NCBI RefSeq assembly: GCF_018736145.1
Contig: NZ_CP059997.1
Coordinates: forward strand, 4,401,501-4,465,500
Direction: 5' to 3'
DNA length: 64,000 bases
DNA from: Amycolatopsis sp. CA-230715
Lineage (GTDB): Bacteria > Actinomycetota > Actinomycetes > Mycobacteriales > Pseudonocardiaceae
Shown here: positions 7,890 through 16,720 of the stretch, one piece after another
Numbering within the stretch: position 1 is the stretch's first letter
Layout: the number at the start of each line of letters is the position of its first letter
Made by a program: the position numbers and the translations under genes
The notes under the pieces: generated by a model
Database searches by the model: none
The model's input: the letters and a program-made list of their open reading frames with translations, nothing else
Told to the model about the DNA's origin: nothing

Positions 7890-8273
7890 CTAACGGCCCA
7901 GTTCGGGGCGCTTGAGGTAGTCGGTCAGGCCGATCACGTTGCCCCACGGGTCGGCCACCTCGACGGTCCAGCCCGTGCCGACCTCGAACGGCGGCGCGAG
8001 TGGCTCGACACCGAGTCCGGCCAGTTCCCGTGCCGCCGCCCTGGCATCGGGCACCTCGAGCCACACCCGCATCGCGGGCGAGCTGCCACGGCCTGCTTCC
8101 CGGTCGACGCGGAGCAGGATTCCCGGGCCTTCGCCGCCCACGTCGAACAGGGCGATCCCCTGCTCCGGGAGTTCGAACTTCACGGGAAGGCCCAGCGCGC
8201 CCGCGTAGAACTCCTTGGCCCCGGCCAGCTCACCGACCGGAACCACCACGTTGTCGATACCGAGTACCCGCAT
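7890..8273 (-). CDS. VOC-family (glyoxalase/bleomycin-resistance fold) protein
   Basis: 127 aa. ATG 8273 (MRVLGIDNVVVPVGEL) overlaps the stop of the upstream hydrolase as ATGA, which favours it over the longer open frame. Two beta-alpha-beta-beta-beta modules are visible: AKEFYAGALGLPVKFE in the first half and WTVEVADPWGNVIGLTDY in the second. Such proteins bind a metal or small hydrophobic ligand in a cleft and act as glyoxalases, dioxygenases or antibiotic binders; nothing here decides which. Coupling to a dienelactone-hydrolase-type gene suggests a shared detoxification or catabolic role. Confidence 0.82.
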   Translation of the reverse strand: MRVLGIDNVVVPVGELAGAKEFYAGALGLPVKFELPEQGIALFDVGGEGPGILLRVDREAGRGSSPAMRVWLEVPDARAAARELAGLGVEPLAPPFEVGTGWTVEVADPWGNVIGLTDYLKRPELGR

Positions 8274-8971
8274 CAGCCCAGGTGCTCCGAGAAGAACGCG
8301 AGCACGCGCCGCCAAGCGTCCTCATTGGACTCGTGGTGGTAGCCGAAACCGGTGGTGACGCGCAGCAGGCGGTTCAGCGGGAGCTGGTTCGCGAAGCTGT
8401 GGCCCGCGTCCGGGTATTCCTTGACGTCGTGCGGGATTTCGCGCTCGGCGAGCGCCGACTCCAGCTTCGCCGCGGCGCCCTTCAAGGTCACGTCCTTGCG
8501 GCCGAAGCTCGCCACCACCGGGCACGCTTCGTCCAAAACGGACAGGTTCTTCGGCAGCTGGCCGTAGTACGGCGCGGACGCGTCGAACCCGCTGCTCGCG
8601 GCCACGAGCGCGAAACCGCCGCCCATGCAGAACCCGACCACGCCGACCTTCCCGGTGCAGTCGTCCCGCCCGGCGAGTGCGCGGCGCGCGGCTTCGATGT
8701 CGTCGAAGGCACGGCCCTTCGCGGCGAACATGTCGCGGAAAACGCCCTTCAGGCAGCGCAGCGCGCCGCCCCGCGAATACATGTCGGGTGCGAGCACGAG
8801 GTAACCCGCGGTGGCGAACCGCTCCGCGATGGTCCTGGCGTCCTGGGTGAGCCCGACCGCGTCGTGGACGAGCACCACCGCCGGATACGGACCGGGCCCG
8901 GACACCTCCGGCAAGGGCTCGGCGAGATAGCCCTTGATGGACCCGTCGGCCACCGTGATCGCAGTTTCCAT
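8273..8971 (-). CDS. Dienelactone hydrolase family protein
   Basis: 232 aa. The alpha/beta hydrolase has a cysteine nucleophile: GFCMGGGF puts Cys115 at the elbow, Asp160 lies in FGRKD, and His191 in DAGHSFAN, the Cys-Asp-His triad of dienelactone hydrolases. Family members open lactone rings or cleave small esters in aromatic-compound breakdown, though most actinobacterial copies are uncharacterised. It is translationally coupled to the VOC gene. No chlorocatechol or ring-cleavage genes are nearby, so a classical dienelactone role is not supported by context. Confidence 0.88.
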   Translation of the reverse strand: METAITVADGSIKGYLAEPLPEVSGPGPYPAVVLVHDAVGLTQDARTIAERFATAGYLVLAPDMYSRGGALRCLKGVFRDMFAAKGRAFDDIEAARRALAGRDDCTGKVGVVGFCMGGGFALVAASSGFDASAPYYGQLPKNLSVLDEACPVVASFGRKDVTLKGAAAKLESALAEREIPHDVKEYPDAGHSFANQLPLNRLLRVTTGFGYHHESNEDAWRRVLAFFSEHLG

Positions 8972-9018
8972 GCCGCGAGGCTATCCGTGAGTGGAAAAGG
9001 GCACCACTGCGAAACGCG

Positions 9019-10191
9019 CTAGTCGATGGTGAACGGGTCGTAGCGGATCTGGTCGAGCGCGGTGCCCGCGACGAGCATCCTGGACACCGTCGCCCTGATC
9101 ATCGCGGGCGAGCCCGACACCAGCACGTCGTGGTTGGGCCACGCCCCGTGCCGCGTGATCGCTTCGGCCAGCGTGCCGTGTTCGCAGCCGGTGAGGCCGG
9201 GCCCGTGCTCGATCACCGGCGTCACGGTGAGCCAGGGATTCGTGGACGCGAGCATGCGCAGATTTTCCAGGTTGTAGAGGTCTTCGCGCGTGCGGTCGCC
9301 GTAGAACACCTTGACCCTCGGGTTCTCGCCCCACTGCGCCAGCTCGTCGAGCAGCGACTGAACGGTCGCGACCCCCGTGCCGCCCGCGACCATCAGCACG
9401 TCGCGGTCGCTTTCCCGGTCGACGGTCATCCGGCCCAGCGGCGGCCCGAACCGCCACACGTCGCCCTCCTGGGTGTGGCTGACGATCGCGCGCGAGACCC
9501 AGCCGCCTTCGACCGCGCGCACGTGGAACTCCATCGAACCGTCTTCGCGCGGGGCGTTCGCGGGTGAGAGGTACCGCCACAGCCGCGGCCGCTGCGGCAC
9601 TTCGACACTCATGTACTGGCCGGCGAGGAACGGCAGCTGCCGCTCCGGCTGGAGCCGGACGAGCGCGAGGTCCCAGCTGATCCTGCGGTGCTCGGCCACG
9701 GTCGCCGTCCACGAAGCCGGGTTCGTGTCGGCGGCCGCCGCTTCCTGCATGGACCTGGCGATGATCGTGTACGCCTCGGCCCACGCGCGCTCCACTTCGG
9801 GCGTCCACTCCGGACCGAGGTGCTTCTTCAGCGAAGCGAGGAGCGCGGTGCCGACCGCCTCGTAGTGCTTGGGGATGACGCCGAACTTGCGGTGGTCCCT
9901 GCCGAGCTGGCGCAGGAACGGCACCAGGTCGTCGGGGCGGTCGACCATCTGGACCACGTGCACGAGCGCGCGCACGAGCCTGCCCCGCTGCACTTCCATG
10001 TTGATCGGGAAGAAATCGCGCGTGGCGGGCGCGAGGGTGAACAACATGCCGTAGAAGAACTGCGAGATCTCCGGCAGGTACGGTTCCGCCTTCGCCCAGG
10101 CGTCCCTGATGAGCCGCACCATGTGGGTGACGGCTGGCGGGGCCTCCCGGTGACTGGACCGGGGAACGGGGCTGACGGCGTCGGCGGTCAT
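9019..10191 (-). CDS. Flavohaemoglobin-type nitric oxide dioxygenase
   Basis: 390 aa in Hmp layout. The globin domain covers about 20-150 with the proximal histidine in DHRKFG (His100). The ferredoxin-reductase module follows, with an FAD-binding LWRYLSPAN motif near 205 and an NAD(P)-binding GGTGVATVQSL near 270. Flavohaemoglobins convert NO and O2 to nitrate with NAD(P)H. Length and order agree with the family, although the globin part is divergent from enterobacterial Hmp. It is monocistronic, and its upstream region holds inverted repeats (10244-10326) that could bind an NO- or redox-responsive regulator. Confidence 0.85.
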   Translation of the reverse strand: MTADAVSPVPRSSHREAPPAVTHMVRLIRDAWAKAEPYLPEISQFFYGMLFTLAPATRDFFPINMEVQRGRLVRALVHVVQMVDRPDDLVPFLRQLGRDHRKFGVIPKHYEAVGTALLASLKKHLGPEWTPEVERAWAEAYTIIARSMQEAAAADTNPASWTATVAEHRRISWDLALVRLQPERQLPFLAGQYMSVEVPQRPRLWRYLSPANAPREDGSMEFHVRAVEGGWVSRAIVSHTQEGDVWRFGPPLGRMTVDRESDRDVLMVAGGTGVATVQSLLDELAQWGENPRVKVFYGDRTREDLYNLENLRMLASTNPWLTVTPVIEHGPGLTGCEHGTLAEAITRHGAWPNHDVLVSGSPAMIRATVSRMLVAGTALDQIRYDPFTID

Positions 10192-10243
10192 GTCGGTGTC
10201 TGCTCGCAGGGTTTTCGGGGGTCGGGGATCCTCCGTGGGGGAT

Positions 10244-10326
10244 TATTCATGAACGATCCGCCGTTACTACTTCGTCATCGAGCACCGGCCACACCCCGCG
10301 ATCAGTGGCCGTGGTGATCATGAATA
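10244..10326. promoter_or_regulatory. Inverted repeats upstream of the flavohaemoglobin gene
   Basis: TATTCATGA (10244-10252) and TCATGAATA (10318-10326) are perfect inverted copies 65 bp apart. The downstream copy continues into GAATATTC, and a TTGATCAA palindrome lies near 10338. The 362-bp gap 10192-10553 contains no gene; these AT-rich sites stand out. Binding of an NO or oxygen sensor is a guess. Confidence 0.4.
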
Positions 10327-10470
10327 TTCCATCCTCTTGATCAAATACGCCTCGCGGGGATCCGGGCGGGCAGTCCGCAGAGTAACCGGCGTGCGGCCGA
10401 ATCCGAGCAAGGTTGCGCCAGACGGGTGGTGTTGCCCGGCAACGGGGTGCGCTAGCTCACGCCAAGGATA

Positions 10471-10514
10471 GTTGTGCTAAGCAACTAGCTGATCGTAAAC
10501 TTGTATGGCGCAAG
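10471..10514. promoter_or_regulatory. Tandem GTTG/CTTG-N7-CAAC/CAAG operator candidates of the MarR/MFS operon
   Basis: GTTG-TGCTAAG-CAAC (10471-10485) and CTTG-TATGGCG-CAAG (10500-10514) are two inverted repeats with the same 7-nt spacer, separated by 14 bp. They are 40-80 bp before the MarR start and overlap a possible promoter. A further GTTG-CCCGG-CAAC palindrome sits at 10431-10443. Related sites occur before the paralogous MarR gene at 49782. Confidence 0.6.
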
Positions 10515-10553
10515 CAATTGGCGCGAGTCATCGGAAGAGGGAGGCCGGTCCGC

Positions 10554-11087
10554 ATGGGTGAGCAGCCGGAAACACTGGACCGTCCCGTGGCGGACCCGGA
10601 AGCCGAACCGCGCGGCGGCCCCAGCGACGACGCCAGCATGGAGCTGATGCGCCAGCTCCGCGCCTCCGCGCAGCTCCAGCACGGCTGGATCGCGCAGGCG
10701 TGGAACGCCGAGCCCGGCATCCACCCCGCCGCGGGCATGCTGCTCTCCGAGCTCGCCCATCGCGGCGAATGCCGCCCGTCGGAGCTGGCCAAGCGCCGCA
10801 TGGTCGATCTGTCCGTGATCAGCAGGCAGATCTCCCAGCTCGCCGCCGCTGGCCTGATCGAGCGGCGGCCCGCCCCCGAAGACGGGCGCGCGGCGCTGAT
10901 CAGGGTCTCCGAAGAGGGCAAGGCGCAGCTCGAACGCTGGCGCGGGTTGTACATCGCCTTCGTCAAGCGCGCGCTCGAGAACTGGTCCGACGACGACGTC
11001 GACGCGCTGACCAGGCGACTGGAACTGATGAACGAGGACCTGCGCGAGGCGCTGGGCGGCTGCCCCCTGCAGGACGGGAAGAAGTGA
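10554..11087 (+). CDS. MarR-family regulator of the adjacent MFS exporter
   Basis: 177 aa from ATG 10554, chosen because GAGGGAGG sits about 10 bp upstream; the longer open frame would run through the operator sites. The winged helix contains CRPSELAKRRMVDLSVISRQISQLAAAGLIERR, with the wing APEDGRAALIRVSEEG. It is followed after 8 bp by an MFS drug-type exporter and, by usual MarR logic, represses that operon until an inducing compound binds. It resembles in size and arrangement the MarR at 49264-49782, which is also paired with an MFS pump carrying the same accessory domain. Confidence 0.88.
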   Translation: MGEQPETLDRPVADPEAEPRGGPSDDASMELMRQLRASAQLQHGWIAQAWNAEPGIHPAAGMLLSELAHRGECRPSELAKRRMVDLSVISRQISQLAAAGLIERRPAPEDGRAALIRVSEEGKAQLERWRGLYIAFVKRALENWSDDDVDALTRRLELMNEDLREALGGCPLQDGKK

Positions 11088-11095
11088 GGAGGACC

Positions 11096-13006
11096 GTGAG
11101 TACACCAACCGTGACGAGCGCCGGCCCGGCGGAACCGATGACCCACCGGCAGATCATGAAGGCGTTCTCGGGGCTCTTGCTGGCCCTTCTCGTCGCCATG
11201 CTGTCGTCGACCATCGTGTCCAACGCGCTGCCGACGATCCTCGCCGATCTGCACGGCTCGCAGGGCCAGTACACCTGGGTGGTCACCGCCACCCTGCTGA
11301 CCTCCACCGCGACCACGCCGCTGTGGGGCAAGCTGTCCGACCTGTTCAGCAAGAAGATGCTGTACCAGCTGGCCATCGTGATCTTCACGCTCGGCTCCGC
11401 GCTCGGCGGTATCGCGCAGTCGATGCCGGAGCTGATCGCGTACCGCGCGCTGCAGGGCATCGGCCTCGGCGGGCTGCAGGCCCTGATCCAGGTCGTGATC
11501 GCGGCGATGATCGCGCCGCGCGACCGCGGCCGCTACTCCGGCTACATCGGCGCCACCTTCGCCGTGGCCACCGTGTCCGGCCCGCTCGTCGGCGGGCTCA
11601 TCGTGGACTCCCCGCTGGGCTGGCGCTGGTGCTTCTGGGTGTGCGTGCCGGTCGCCGTCGCCGCGTTCATCGTGCTCGGCAGGACCTTGCACCTGCCGGT
11701 GCTCAAGCGGAAGGTCAAGATCGACTGGCTCGGCGCGACCCTGCTCGTCGGCGGCGTCGCACTGCTGCTGATCTGGATTTCGTTGGCGGGCAAGAGCTTC
11801 GCGTGGGGTTCGTGGACGACGGTCGCCTACGTCGGCGGCGCGCTCGTTTCGCTCGCGCTCGCGTTGTTCGTCGAATCCAGGGCCAGCGAGCCGGTGCTGC
11901 CGCTGCGGCTGTTCCGCAACCGCACGATCACGCTGTCCGTGCTCGGCACGCTCGCGGTCGGCACCGCGATGTTCGGCGGCTCGGTGTTCCTCGGGCAGTA
12001 CTACCAAATCGCGCGGGGTTTCTCGCCGACGCACGCGGGCCTGATGACGCTGCCGCTGGTGCTCGGCCTGTTCCTGTCGTCGACAGTCTCCGGCCAGGTC
12101 ATTTCGCGGACCGGCCGCACGAAGCCGTTCATGGTGGCGGGCGCGGTGCTCCTGCTGGCGGGGCTGGGGTTGCTCAGCACCGTCGACCACACCACGAACC
12201 TGACCCTGATGGGCACCTTCCTCGCGGTGATGGGCATCGGCGTCGGGTTCCTCATGCAGAACCTGGTGCTGGTCGTGCAGAACACGGTGGCCATGCAGGA
12301 CATGGGTTCCGCGTCCTCGGTGGTCACGTTCTTCCGGACGCTCGGCGGCTCGGCTGGCGTTTCCGCGCTCGGCGCGGTGCTGTCCGCGCAGGTCGCGACC
12401 AACGTCAGCGCGGCGCTCGGCGGCAAGGGCGGCTCGGCCGGCGGCGGTTCGCTCGACCTCAAGGCACTGCCCGAACCGGTCCGCGCCGTCGTGCGCGACG
12501 CCTACGGCGACGCCACCGGCAAGGTCTTCCTGATCGCCGCGTGCATCGCGGTTGTCACGCTGCTCGCGGTGGTACTCATGAAGGAGACGCCGCTGCGCGC
12601 GAGCCTCGACTTGCGCGAGGAAAAGGCGCCGGAGGAGGCCGAAACCATGGAACTGGAGCCGATCCACCAGCCGAAGCACGCCCGCACGGACGACCGGCCG
12701 CGCGCCTGGTTCGAACCGGAGCAGCAACCCGTCTCGCCCGTGCACGGCGTGGTGCTCACCCCGGACGGCGTCCCGATCGTCGGCGCCGCGGTGACGCTGA
12801 CCGACGCCGCGGGCCACCAGGTCGCCCGCACCAGCACGAACGACGTCGGCGGCTACCGCGTGCCGGCGCCGGGCAGCGGCCACCACATCCTGATCACCGC
12901 CGCGCCCGAGCACGCGCCGGAAGCGGTGGCGCTGGACCTCGCGGGCAGGCCGCTGCACCACGACGTCACCATGGCGCGCGCCGACTCACTCGTCAGCGTG
13001 CACTGA
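11096..13006 (+). CDS. DHA2-family MFS exporter with C-terminal carboxypeptidase-regulatory-like domain
   Basis: 636 aa from GTG 11096, after GAGGAGGA. The first ~510 residues are a 14-helix DHA2 (EmrB/QacA-like) antiporter: motif A-like region GKLSDLFSKKML near 80, motif C-like GPLVGGLIVDSPLGWRW near 160. A charged linker leads to an ~85-residue beta-sandwich (VSPVHGVVLTPDGVPIVGAAVTLTD..., ending LHHDVTM) of the carboxypeptidase-regulatory/Cna-B type. With 14 helices the C-terminus should be cytoplasmic, an unusual place for this domain. Substrate is unknown; proton-driven export of a hydrophobic compound or drug is likely. Compare the paralogue at 46617-49259, which carries three such domains. 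Confidence 0.9.
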   Translation: MSTPTVTSAGPAEPMTHRQIMKAFSGLLLALLVAMLSSTIVSNALPTILADLHGSQGQYTWVVTATLLTSTATTPLWGKLSDLFSKKMLYQLAIVIFTLGSALGGIAQSMPELIAYRALQGIGLGGLQALIQVVIAAMIAPRDRGRYSGYIGATFAVATVSGPLVGGLIVDSPLGWRWCFWVCVPVAVAAFIVLGRTLHLPVLKRKVKIDWLGATLLVGGVALLLIWISLAGKSFAWGSWTTVAYVGGALVSLALALFVESRASEPVLPLRLFRNRTITLSVLGTLAVGTAMFGGSVFLGQYYQIARGFSPTHAGLMTLPLVLGLFLSSTVSGQVISRTGRTKPFMVAGAVLLLAGLGLLSTVDHTTNLTLMGTFLAVMGIGVGFLMQNLVLVVQNTVAMQDMGSASSVVTFFRTLGGSAGVSALGAVLSAQVATNVSAALGGKGGSAGGGSLDLKALPEPVRAVVRDAYGDATGKVFLIAACIAVVTLLAVVLMKETPLRASLDLREEKAPEEAETMELEPIHQPKHARTDDRPRAWFEPEQQPVSPVHGVVLTPDGVPIVGAAVTLTDAAGHQVARTSTNDVGGYRVPAPGSGHHILITAAPEHAPEAVALDLAGRPLHHDVTMARADSLVSVH

Positions 13007-13016
13007 TCGCTGGCTG

Positions 13017-13052
13017 AAAAGCCCCTGGCCGGTTCCGCCGCCAGGGGCTTTT
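13017..13052. terminator. Strong intrinsic terminator after the MFS gene
   Basis: AAAAGCCCCTGGC (13017-13029) pairs perfectly with GCCAGGGGCTTTT (13040-13052) around a 10-nt loop. The A/T ends make it functional in both directions. It separates the MFS operon from clpB. Confidence 0.9.
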
Positions 13053-13088
13053 CGCTGCCCACGAGGCGACGGATCGAAGAAATCTGAA

Positions 13089-13109
13089 GTTGAGCGGAAC
13101 AGACTCAAC
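13089..13109. promoter_or_regulatory. HAIR element upstream of clpB
   Basis: GTTGAGC, GGAACAG spacer, ACTCAAC: a near-perfect 7-7-7 inverted repeat of the HspR operator type, 77 bp before the clpB start. It places clpB in the same HspR regulon as dnaK. Confidence 0.87.
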
Positions 13110-13185
13110 TTTTCTGACGTTGTACATGTCGACGGTCCATGCGAGAGGCTGTCACCAGGGCATGCACAACCACATGAGGTGAGGG

Positions 13186-15783
13186 ATGGACGCTTTCAAC
13201 CCGACGACGAAGACCCAGCAGGCGATCTCGTCGGCGGCACAGGCGGCGACCGTCGCGGGGAACCCGGACGTCGCGCCGCCGCACCTGCTCGGCGCGCTGC
13301 TCGCCCAGAGCGACGGGATCGCCGGGCCGCTGCTGACCGCCGTCGGCGCCGACGTGGACCAGGTGCACAAGGAGCTGGAGCCGATCGCCCGCGCGCTCCC
13401 TTCGGCGACCGGTGCCACCGTCTCCACACCCCAGTTCGACACGTTCGCGCTCAAGTCGCTGACCCACGCGCAGAAGCTCGCCACGGAGCTCGGCGACGAG
13501 TACGTCTCCACCGAGCACCTGCTCGTCGGGCTCGCCGCCGAGGGCGGCCAGGTCGCCGACCTGCTCAAGCGGCACGGCGCGACCCCGGACGCGCTGCGCG
13601 ACGCGTTCCAGCAGGTCCGCGGCTCCGCGCGGATCACGAGCCCCGATCCCGAAGGCACGTTCAAGGCGCTCGAAAAGTACGGCGTCGACCTGACGGCGCG
13701 CGCCCGCGCCGGCGAGCTCGACCCGGTGATCGGCCGGGACACCGAGATCCGCCGCGTCGTCCAGGTGCTTTCGCGGCGCACCAAGAACAACCCGGTGCTC
13801 ATCGGCGAGCCCGGTGTCGGCAAGACCGCCATCGTCGAAGGCCTCGCCCAGCGCGTCGTCGCCGGTGACGTGCCGGAGTCGTTGCGCGGCAAGCGCGTGG
13901 TGGCGCTGGACCTCGGGTCGATGGTCGCGGGCGCGAAGTTCCGCGGCGAGTTCGAAGAGCGGCTCAAGGCCGTGCTTAAGGAGATCACCGACTCCGCGGG
14001 CGAGGTCATCACGTTCATCGACGAGCTGCACACGATCGTCGGCGCCGGTGCCACCGGTGAAGGCGCGATGGACGCGGGCAACATGATCAAGCCGATGCTC
14101 GCGCGCGGTGAGCTGCGCATGGTCGGCGCGACCACGCTCGACGAGTACCGCCAGCACATCGAGAAGGACGCCGCGCTGGAGCGGCGCTTCCAGCAGGTCG
14201 TGGTCGGCGAGCCGTCGGTCGAGGACACCATCGGTATCCTCCGCGGCCTCAAGGAGCGCTACGAGGTGCACCACGGTGTGCGGATCACCGACGCCGCGCT
14301 GGTCGCCGCCGCGACGCTGTCCGACCGCTACATCACCGCGCGCTTCCTGCCGGACAAGGCGATCGACCTCGTCGACGAGGCGGGTTCGCGGCTGCGCATG
14401 GAGATCGACTCGCGGCCGGTGGAGATCGACGAGGTGGAGCGGCTCGTCCGCCGCCTCGAGATCGAGGAAATGGCACTGTCCAAAGAGGACGACGCCGCGT
14501 CGAGGGAACGCCTCGCCGCGTTGCGCGGTGAACTGGCGGAACAGCGCGAGCAGTTGTCCGCGCTGACCACGCGCTGGCAGAACGAGAAGGGGTCGATCGA
14601 GAAGGTCCGCGATCTCAAGGAGCAGCTCGAACAGCTGCGCGGCGAGGCGGACCGTGCCGAGCGCGACGCCGATCTCGGCCGTGCCGCGGAACTCCGCTAC
14701 GGCAAGATCCCGGCGCTGGAGAAGGATCTCGAAGCCGCCACCGCGGCCAGCGAGTCCGCCGCCAGCGCGCAGGTGATGCTGAAGGAGGAGGTCGGCAGCG
14801 ACGACATCGCCGACGTGGTGAGCCTGTGGACCGGGATCCCGGCGGGCAGGTTGCTCGAAGGCGAGACCGGCAAGCTGCTCCGGATGGAGGAGGAGCTGGG
14901 CAAGCGCGTCATCGGCCAGCCCGAAGCGGTCACCGTCGTGTCCGACGCGGTGCGCCGCACGCGCGCCGGTGTCGCGGACCCGGACCGGCCGACCGGGTCG
15001 TTCCTGTTCCTCGGCCCGACCGGGGTCGGCAAGACCGAGCTGGCGAAGGCGCTCGCCGAGTTCCTGTTCGACGACGAGCGCGCGATGCTGCGGATCGACA
15101 TGAGCGAGTACTCGGAGAAGCACTCGGTGGCGAGGCTCGTCGGCGCGCCCCCGGGGTACGTCGGCTACGACCAGGGCGGGCAGCTCACCGAGTCCGTGCG
15201 GCGCAGGCCGTACTCGGTGGTCCTGCTCGACGAGGTCGAGAAGGCGCATCCGGATGTGTTCGACGTGCTGCTGCAGGTGCTCGACGACGGCAGGCTCACC
15301 GACGGCCAGGGCCGCACGGTGGACTTCCGCAACACCATCCTGGTGCTGACGTCGAACCTCGGGTCGCAGGCGATCGCGGACGCCTCGCTCGACGAGCGGC
15401 AGCGCAAGGACGCGGTGCTTTCGGTGGTGCAGCGCCACTTCAAGCCGGAGTTCCTGAACCGGCTCGACGACCTGGTGGTGTTCCACGCGCTCGACACCGA
15501 GCAGCTGACCTCGATCGTCGACATCCAGATCGAACGGCTGGCGAAGAGGCTCTCGTCGCGGCGCCTGACGCTGGACGTCACAGACGGGGCCCGCGAGTGG
15601 CTCGCGCTCAACGGCTTCGACCCGATCTACGGCGCGCGCCCGCTGCGGCGGCTCGTGCAGTCCGCGATCGGCGACAAGCTCGCGAAGCAGCTCCTCGCCG
15701 GTGAGATCAGGGACGGCGACACGGTCCGTGTCGACATTCCGGAGCTCGAAGCGGGCGACTCGCTGACCATCGAGCGCGCGTAA
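13186..15783 (+). CDS. clpB: ATP-dependent disaggregase ClpB (Hsp100)
   Basis: 865 aa from ATG 13186, after GAGGTGAGGG. The N-domain (FNPTTKTQQAISSAAQAA, double Clp-N repeat) spans to about 145. AAA+ module 1 has Walker A GEPGVGKT at 207-214 and Walker B EVITFIDELHTIV. The coiled-coil M-domain lies at about 405-525, and module 2 has GPTGVGKT near 610 and sensor RPLRRLVQ near the C-terminus. The M-domain distinguishes it from ClpA and ClpC. With DnaK/DnaJ/GrpE it pulls proteins out of aggregates after heat stress. Monocistronic, with its own HAIR operator. Confidence 0.97.
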   Translation: MDAFNPTTKTQQAISSAAQAATVAGNPDVAPPHLLGALLAQSDGIAGPLLTAVGADVDQVHKELEPIARALPSATGATVSTPQFDTFALKSLTHAQKLATELGDEYVSTEHLLVGLAAEGGQVADLLKRHGATPDALRDAFQQVRGSARITSPDPEGTFKALEKYGVDLTARARAGELDPVIGRDTEIRRVVQVLSRRTKNNPVLIGEPGVGKTAIVEGLAQRVVAGDVPESLRGKRVVALDLGSMVAGAKFRGEFEERLKAVLKEITDSAGEVITFIDELHTIVGAGATGEGAMDAGNMIKPMLARGELRMVGATTLDEYRQHIEKDAALERRFQQVVVGEPSVEDTIGILRGLKERYEVHHGVRITDAALVAAATLSDRYITARFLPDKAIDLVDEAGSRLRMEIDSRPVEIDEVERLVRRLEIEEMALSKEDDAASRERLAALRGELAEQREQLSALTTRWQNEKGSIEKVRDLKEQLEQLRGEADRAERDADLGRAAELRYGKIPALEKDLEAATAASESAASAQVMLKEEVGSDDIADVVSLWTGIPAGRLLEGETGKLLRMEEELGKRVIGQPEAVTVVSDAVRRTRAGVADPDRPTGSFLFLGPTGVGKTELAKALAEFLFDDERAMLRIDMSEYSEKHSVARLVGAPPGYVGYDQGGQLTESVRRRPYSVVLLDEVEKAHPDVFDVLLQVLDDGRLTDGQGRTVDFRNTILVLTSNLGSQAIADASLDERQRKDAVLSVVQRHFKPEFLNRLDDLVVFHALDTEQLTSIVDIQIERLAKRLSSRRLTLDVTDGAREWLALNGFDPIYGARPLRRLVQSAIGDKLAKQLLAGEIRDGDTVRVDIPELEAGDSLTIERA

Positions 15784-15856
15784 GGGCGGTTTCCCCGAAC
15801 GGGTGGCGGCGACACGGCCAGCTGATCTTGGTCGGCTGGCCGTGGGGGATACCCTG

Positions 15857-16627
15857 ATGGTCGTGGGTATTCCGGCGTGGATCTGGTTCGTCATCGCCGC
15901 CATCGCACTGGTGGCAGGCCTCGGGCTGCTCGCGGCCGACCGGTCGAGAGAGGGCTCGCGCAACCGAGAACGCGCGCGGTGGGCCGATCTGCGCGGCTGG
16001 CAGTTCGTCGAGGAGGACGAACGCCTGCCGCGCCAGTGGTCCGGCGGCGCCATCGGGTACTTCGGCGCGGAGGCCGCGGTCAACGTGGTCGCGGGCTCGA
16101 CGTTCACCTCGGACGGCAGGCGCCCGGTGTTCGTGTTCGACATCGAGTCCGACGGCCAGATCCCGGCCGTGGTGGTCGCGGTGCGCTGCAACCGGGTGCA
16201 CCCGGTGCTCGTCGAGCTGTGGCTCGCGAGCGTGCCGTTCCAGCGCGCCGAGATGCCGGAGCTGCTCGGCCCGGTCGGGCAGCGGTACGCCTTCGCCGAC
16301 GACGCCGAGGGCGCCCGCGCGCTGATCACCCAGGAGCTCGTGGACGCCGCGGACTCGCTCGGCGGCGACGTCGGCGTCACCTGGCTCGAGAACGAATGGG
16401 TGCTCGCGAGCGCGGCCCCGAACGTCGGCCCGTCCCGGTTGGAGCGCCTGCTGCGCGACCTCGGCGAAATCGCCGACATCGTCGACCCGTTCGACGACGA
16501 GTTCAGCGGCGCCCCCGCCCCCGCGGCGGGCAGGCACTGGCAGAACGCCGAACAGCAGGCACCCGCCGCCCCGGACCACGGCGGCGGCGCCACCGAATAC
16601 CAGGCGCCTCCCCCGCCCGCGCACTGA
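15857..16627 (+). CDS. Membrane-anchored protein of unknown function
   Basis: 256 aa from ATG 15857, after GGGGGA; the open frame extends to 15803, but the hydrophobic N-terminus begins here. One transmembrane helix (VVGIPAWIWFVIAAIALVAG, about 2-25) is followed by a charged turn and a cytosolic domain with alternating strands (PVFVFDIESDGQIPAVVVAVRC) and a helical C-terminal half. The last 40 residues are Ala/Pro-rich and probably disordered. No catalytic motif is evident. It stands alone 73 bp after clpB and ends at a strong terminator. I do not recognise the family. Confidence 0.75.
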   Translation: MVVGIPAWIWFVIAAIALVAGLGLLAADRSREGSRNRERARWADLRGWQFVEEDERLPRQWSGGAIGYFGAEAAVNVVAGSTFTSDGRRPVFVFDIESDGQIPAVVVAVRCNRVHPVLVELWLASVPFQRAEMPELLGPVGQRYAFADDAEGARALITQELVDAADSLGGDVGVTWLENEWVLASAAPNVGPSRLERLLRDLGEIADIVDPFDDEFSGAPAPAAGRHWQNAEQQAPAAPDHGGGATEYQAPPPPAH

Positions 16628-16631
16628 CCCG

Positions 16632-16664
16632 AAACGGCCCCGCCCCTCGTGGCGGGGCCGTTTT
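16632..16664 (+). terminator. Intrinsic terminator
   Basis: AAACGGCCCCGCC (16632-16644) pairs with GGCGGGGCCGTTTT (16651-16664) across a 6-nt loop, ending in four T, 4 bp after the preceding stop codon. Confidence 0.9.
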
Positions 16665-16720
16665 CGTTCGTGGCCGGAAGCTGTCCGTCGCCTGTGGACT
16701 CTTCGCGCTAGGTTGGCGGG

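Noticed and set aside
13105..16593. 1162-aa minus-strand frame opposite clpB
   Set aside because: Entirely antisense to clpB and the following gene; no domain character.
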